From the NCBI GenBank assembly GCA_003170115.1, contig PMZS01000062.1, forward strand, positions 1 through 6,290: DNA of 6,290 nt, given 5' to 3'. The translations under genes and the position numbers were made by a program. This document shows, piece by piece, positions 6,026 through 6,290 of the stretch. Source of the DNA: Spirochaetaceae bacterium (GTDB lineage Bacteria > Spirochaetota > Spirochaetia > SZUA-6 > Fen-1364). Numbering within the stretch: position 1 is the first letter of the stretch; every line of letters starts with the position of its first letter. Below the pieces are notes generated by a model. The model had not been told where the DNA came from. It searched no databases and saw nothing but the letters and a program-made list of their open reading frames with translations.

Positions 6026-6139
6026 TTAGATCCCGGTCGAGAAGCCACCGAGGCCCGTACCCAACTTCAGATGGCCGAGGAGTGCGGCCAGCGCGAGAGC
6101 CGGCAGCACCAGGCGGCTCAGGAACATGATCCGATGCAT
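6026..6139 (-). CDS. Small hydrophobic single-pass membrane peptide (37 aa)
   Basis: ATG at 6139 opens a 37-codon frame ending in TAA at 6026. The peptide begins MHRIMFLSRL, followed by a hydrophobic Leu/Ala stretch to about residue 22, then a Gly-rich tail (about 27-36). This reads as one transmembrane segment with a positively charged N-terminus. Length and topology resemble small membrane peptides, but I recognise no family. The strongest argument for it is a near-perfect Shine-Dalgarno sequence (GGAGGAGGTGA) just upstream, the only one this strong in the window. It follows the TPR gene by 22 nt on the same strand, so it is probably the last gene of that operon. A longer frame from 6244 is less likely because it overlaps the TPR coding region. 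A chance frame or an unprocessed signal peptide cannot be excluded. Confidence 0.6.
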   Translation of the reverse strand: MHRIMFLSRLVLPALALAALLGHLKLGTGLGGFSTGI

Positions 6140-6144
6140 GCGAT

Positions 6145-6155
6145 TCACCTCCTCC
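6145..6155 (-). promoter_or_regulatory. Strong Shine-Dalgarno sequence of the small peptide
   Basis: On the minus strand GGAGGAGGTGA is complementary to the 3' end of 16S rRNA over its AGGAGGTGA part. It ends 5 nt before the ATG at 6139, with the GGAGG core about 8 nt away, a normal distance. It decides the start at 6139 rather than the upstream ATG at 6244. Confidence 0.75.
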
Positions 6156-6161
6156 GTTGCG

Positions 6162-6290
6162 TCAGAAGTGGAAGTCCTGAAGGGCATCTGCAGCGCGGCG
6201 GTAGAGCTCGGCCGCTGCCACGGGATCGCCGGTGTCGCGGGCAAGGTCGCCGCGGGCGATCCACGCGGCGGCGATGTGGCTCGTCGAGCC
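6162..6290 (-). CDS. C-terminal end of a TPR-repeat protein, cut by window edge
   Basis: Reading the minus strand from the right edge, one frame is open for 42 codons and ends in TGA at 6162-6164. The sequence contains a good tetratricopeptide repeat: from Trp10 (AAAWIARGDLARDTGDP) with Gly14, Ala26, Tyr30 (AAELYRRAADAL) and Ala33 at the canonical 4, 8, 20, 24 and 27 spacing. It ends QDFHF. TPRs are protein-interaction scaffolds; no enzymatic role can be read from this piece. It is invisible to searches that require a start codon. Its stop is 22 nt before the small membrane peptide, and the strong Shine-Dalgarno sequence of that peptide lies in the gap, so the two are likely translated from one mRNA. 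Confidence 0.7.
   Translation of the reverse strand, partial: GSTSHIAAAWIARGDLARDTGDPVAAAELYRRAADALQDFHF

Noticed and set aside
5821..6129. A plus-strand frame that could be the missing end of the phosphohexomutase after a frameshift
   Set aside because: It is a low-complexity Arg/Ser/Pro sequence. A single chance RYEAA resembles the RCYxEA expected after the loop, but nothing around it matches domain 4, so I do not call a frameshift from it.
1..6290. Search by eye for CRISPR repeats, tRNA or rRNA, insertion-sequence ends, direct or tandem repeats and riboswitch-like leaders
   Set aside because: None seen. The intergenic gaps are only 7-72 nt and all genes look chromosomal and native in composition.

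Overview
This is 6.3 kb of GC-rich bacterial chromosome, densely packed with ordinary cellular genes. I see no mobile element, CRISPR array, rRNA or tRNA. The organism is probably a diderm (Gram-negative type) bacterium, because the GH18 protein has a lipoprotein signal and there is a secreted M15 peptidase. The protein families, and my impression of the M15 and DUF72 sequences, fit a high-GC spirochaete or a similar lineage. That assignment is tentative and rests on inspection only.

Layout from left to right: (1) the 5' part of an unrecognised cytoplasmic protein on the minus strand, cut by the left edge; (2) a GH18 chitinase-like lipoprotein, minus strand; (3) an adenosine-deaminase-family enzyme on the plus strand, diverging from (2); (4) a secreted M15-family D,D- or L,D-peptidase, minus strand, whose 3' end overlaps the deaminase by 29 bp; (5) a DUF72 (YecE-like) TIM-barrel protein just upstream of (4), 7 nt apart, so (5)-(4) are probably one operon; (6) a phosphomannomutase/phosphoglucomutase-family enzyme, plus strand, diverging from (5); (7) a 37-residue hydrophobic peptide on the minus strand; and (8) the last 42 residues of a TPR-repeat protein on the minus strand, cut by the right edge and probably co-transcribed with (7). 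Genes (7) and (8) have no complete long reading frame of their own and are easily missed.

The genes do not form a single pathway. Envelope and sugar themes recur (GH18 lipoprotein, M15 peptidase, phosphohexomutase), alongside purine salvage. The most distinctive features are: start sites that lie 6-9 nt after -10-like hexamers and lack a Shine-Dalgarno sequence, suggesting leaderless mRNAs, in contrast to one near-perfect Shine-Dalgarno before the tiny peptide; and a phosphohexomutase whose first three domains keep their signatures while the C-terminal phosphate-binding loop is replaced and the tail shortened. I found no convincing evidence of a new multi-gene system.
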